This document shows positions 6,927 through 6,973 of a stretch of 6,973 nt of DNA, in pieces; the stretch's first letter is position 1; each line of letters starts with the position of its first letter. The stretch comes from Bacteroidia bacterium (lineage in GTDB: Bacteria; Bacteroidota; Bacteroidia; Cytophagales; Cyclobacteriaceae). The notes beneath the pieces were generated by a model that was given only the letters and a program-made list of their open reading frames with translations, ran no database searches and was not told the origin of the DNA. Location: the NCBI GenBank assembly GCA_012031955.1, contig JAAURZ010000119.1:1-6973 (forward strand), read 5' to 3'. A program made the position numbers and the translations under genes.

Positions 6927-6957
6927 GGGGAACAAGCCTTAAACAGACCTGTTCCCC
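6927..6957 (-). terminator. Intrinsic terminator for a minus-strand gene right of the window
   Basis: The inverted repeat GGGGAACA (6927-6934) / TGTTCCCC (6950-6957) can be extended to 10 bp. Read on the minus strand the ninth pair is a G-U wobble, whereas on the plus strand it would be an A-C mismatch. On the minus strand the stem is followed at once by TTTTTAATATTT (6926 downward). Both points indicate minus-strand use, so it probably ends a gene beyond position 6973 and insulates the DUF3570 operon from it. Confidence 0.75.
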
Positions 6958-6973
6958 GACAGGTGTGTGTTAT

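Noticed and set aside
1..6973. Mobile elements, CRISPR arrays, tRNA or rRNA genes, tandem repeats
   Set aside because: Reading through both strands showed no transposase-like protein, regularly spaced repeats, cloverleaf-like sequence or terminal inverted repeats.

Overview
This window looks like chromosomal DNA from a Bacteroidota bacterium, perhaps a Cytophagales-type polysaccharide degrader. That placement is inference. It rests on a DUF3570/DUF4266/ApbE/thioredoxin gene set, an aspartate-rich lipoprotein glycanase, weak or absent Shine-Dalgarno sequences, and one close match to the Bacteroidota -7 element TAnnTTTG. I see no tRNA, rRNA, CRISPR array, insertion sequence or integrase.

Layout. 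(1) At 24-1791 on the minus strand is a secreted family 43 glycoside hydrolase with a C-terminal discoidin (F5/8 type C) domain and a fibronectin-III-like tail. It is broken by eight single-base indels but can be rebuilt to 589 residues. (2) At 1792-2022 is a divergent intergenic region carrying candidate promoters and an imperfect palindrome. (3) At 2023-3210 on the plus strand is a lipoprotein family 53 endo-beta-1,4-galactanase, broken by three single-base deletions. (4) At 3261-4001 on the plus strand is an intact AlkD-like DNA glycosylase. (5) Converging on it with an 8-bp gap is a minus-strand four-gene operon. In transcription order it encodes a DUF3570 outer-membrane protein, a thioredoxin-like protein, an ApbE-type FAD:protein FMN transferase (three indels) and a DUF4266 mini-lipoprotein ending in GGGCGCN. 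(6) At 6927-6957 is an intrinsic terminator oriented for a minus-strand gene beyond the right edge.

How the genes work together. The divergent GH53/GH43 pair fits attack on type I arabinogalactan or pectic galactan side chains, with GH53 cutting the galactan backbone and GH43 trimming substituents. The four-gene operon is compact (2-nt gap, 7-nt gap, ATGA overlap) and looks like one envelope redox module of unknown function. It is the most interesting part of the window because its FMN transferase has no obvious acceptor protein beside it.

Quality caveat. I count 14 single-base frameshifts, and the protein stays recognisable on both sides of each. Rebuilt lengths come out as whole codons for all three affected genes. 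I therefore think most are sequencing or assembly errors rather than biological decay. The DUF3570, thioredoxin, DUF4266 and AlkD genes are clean.
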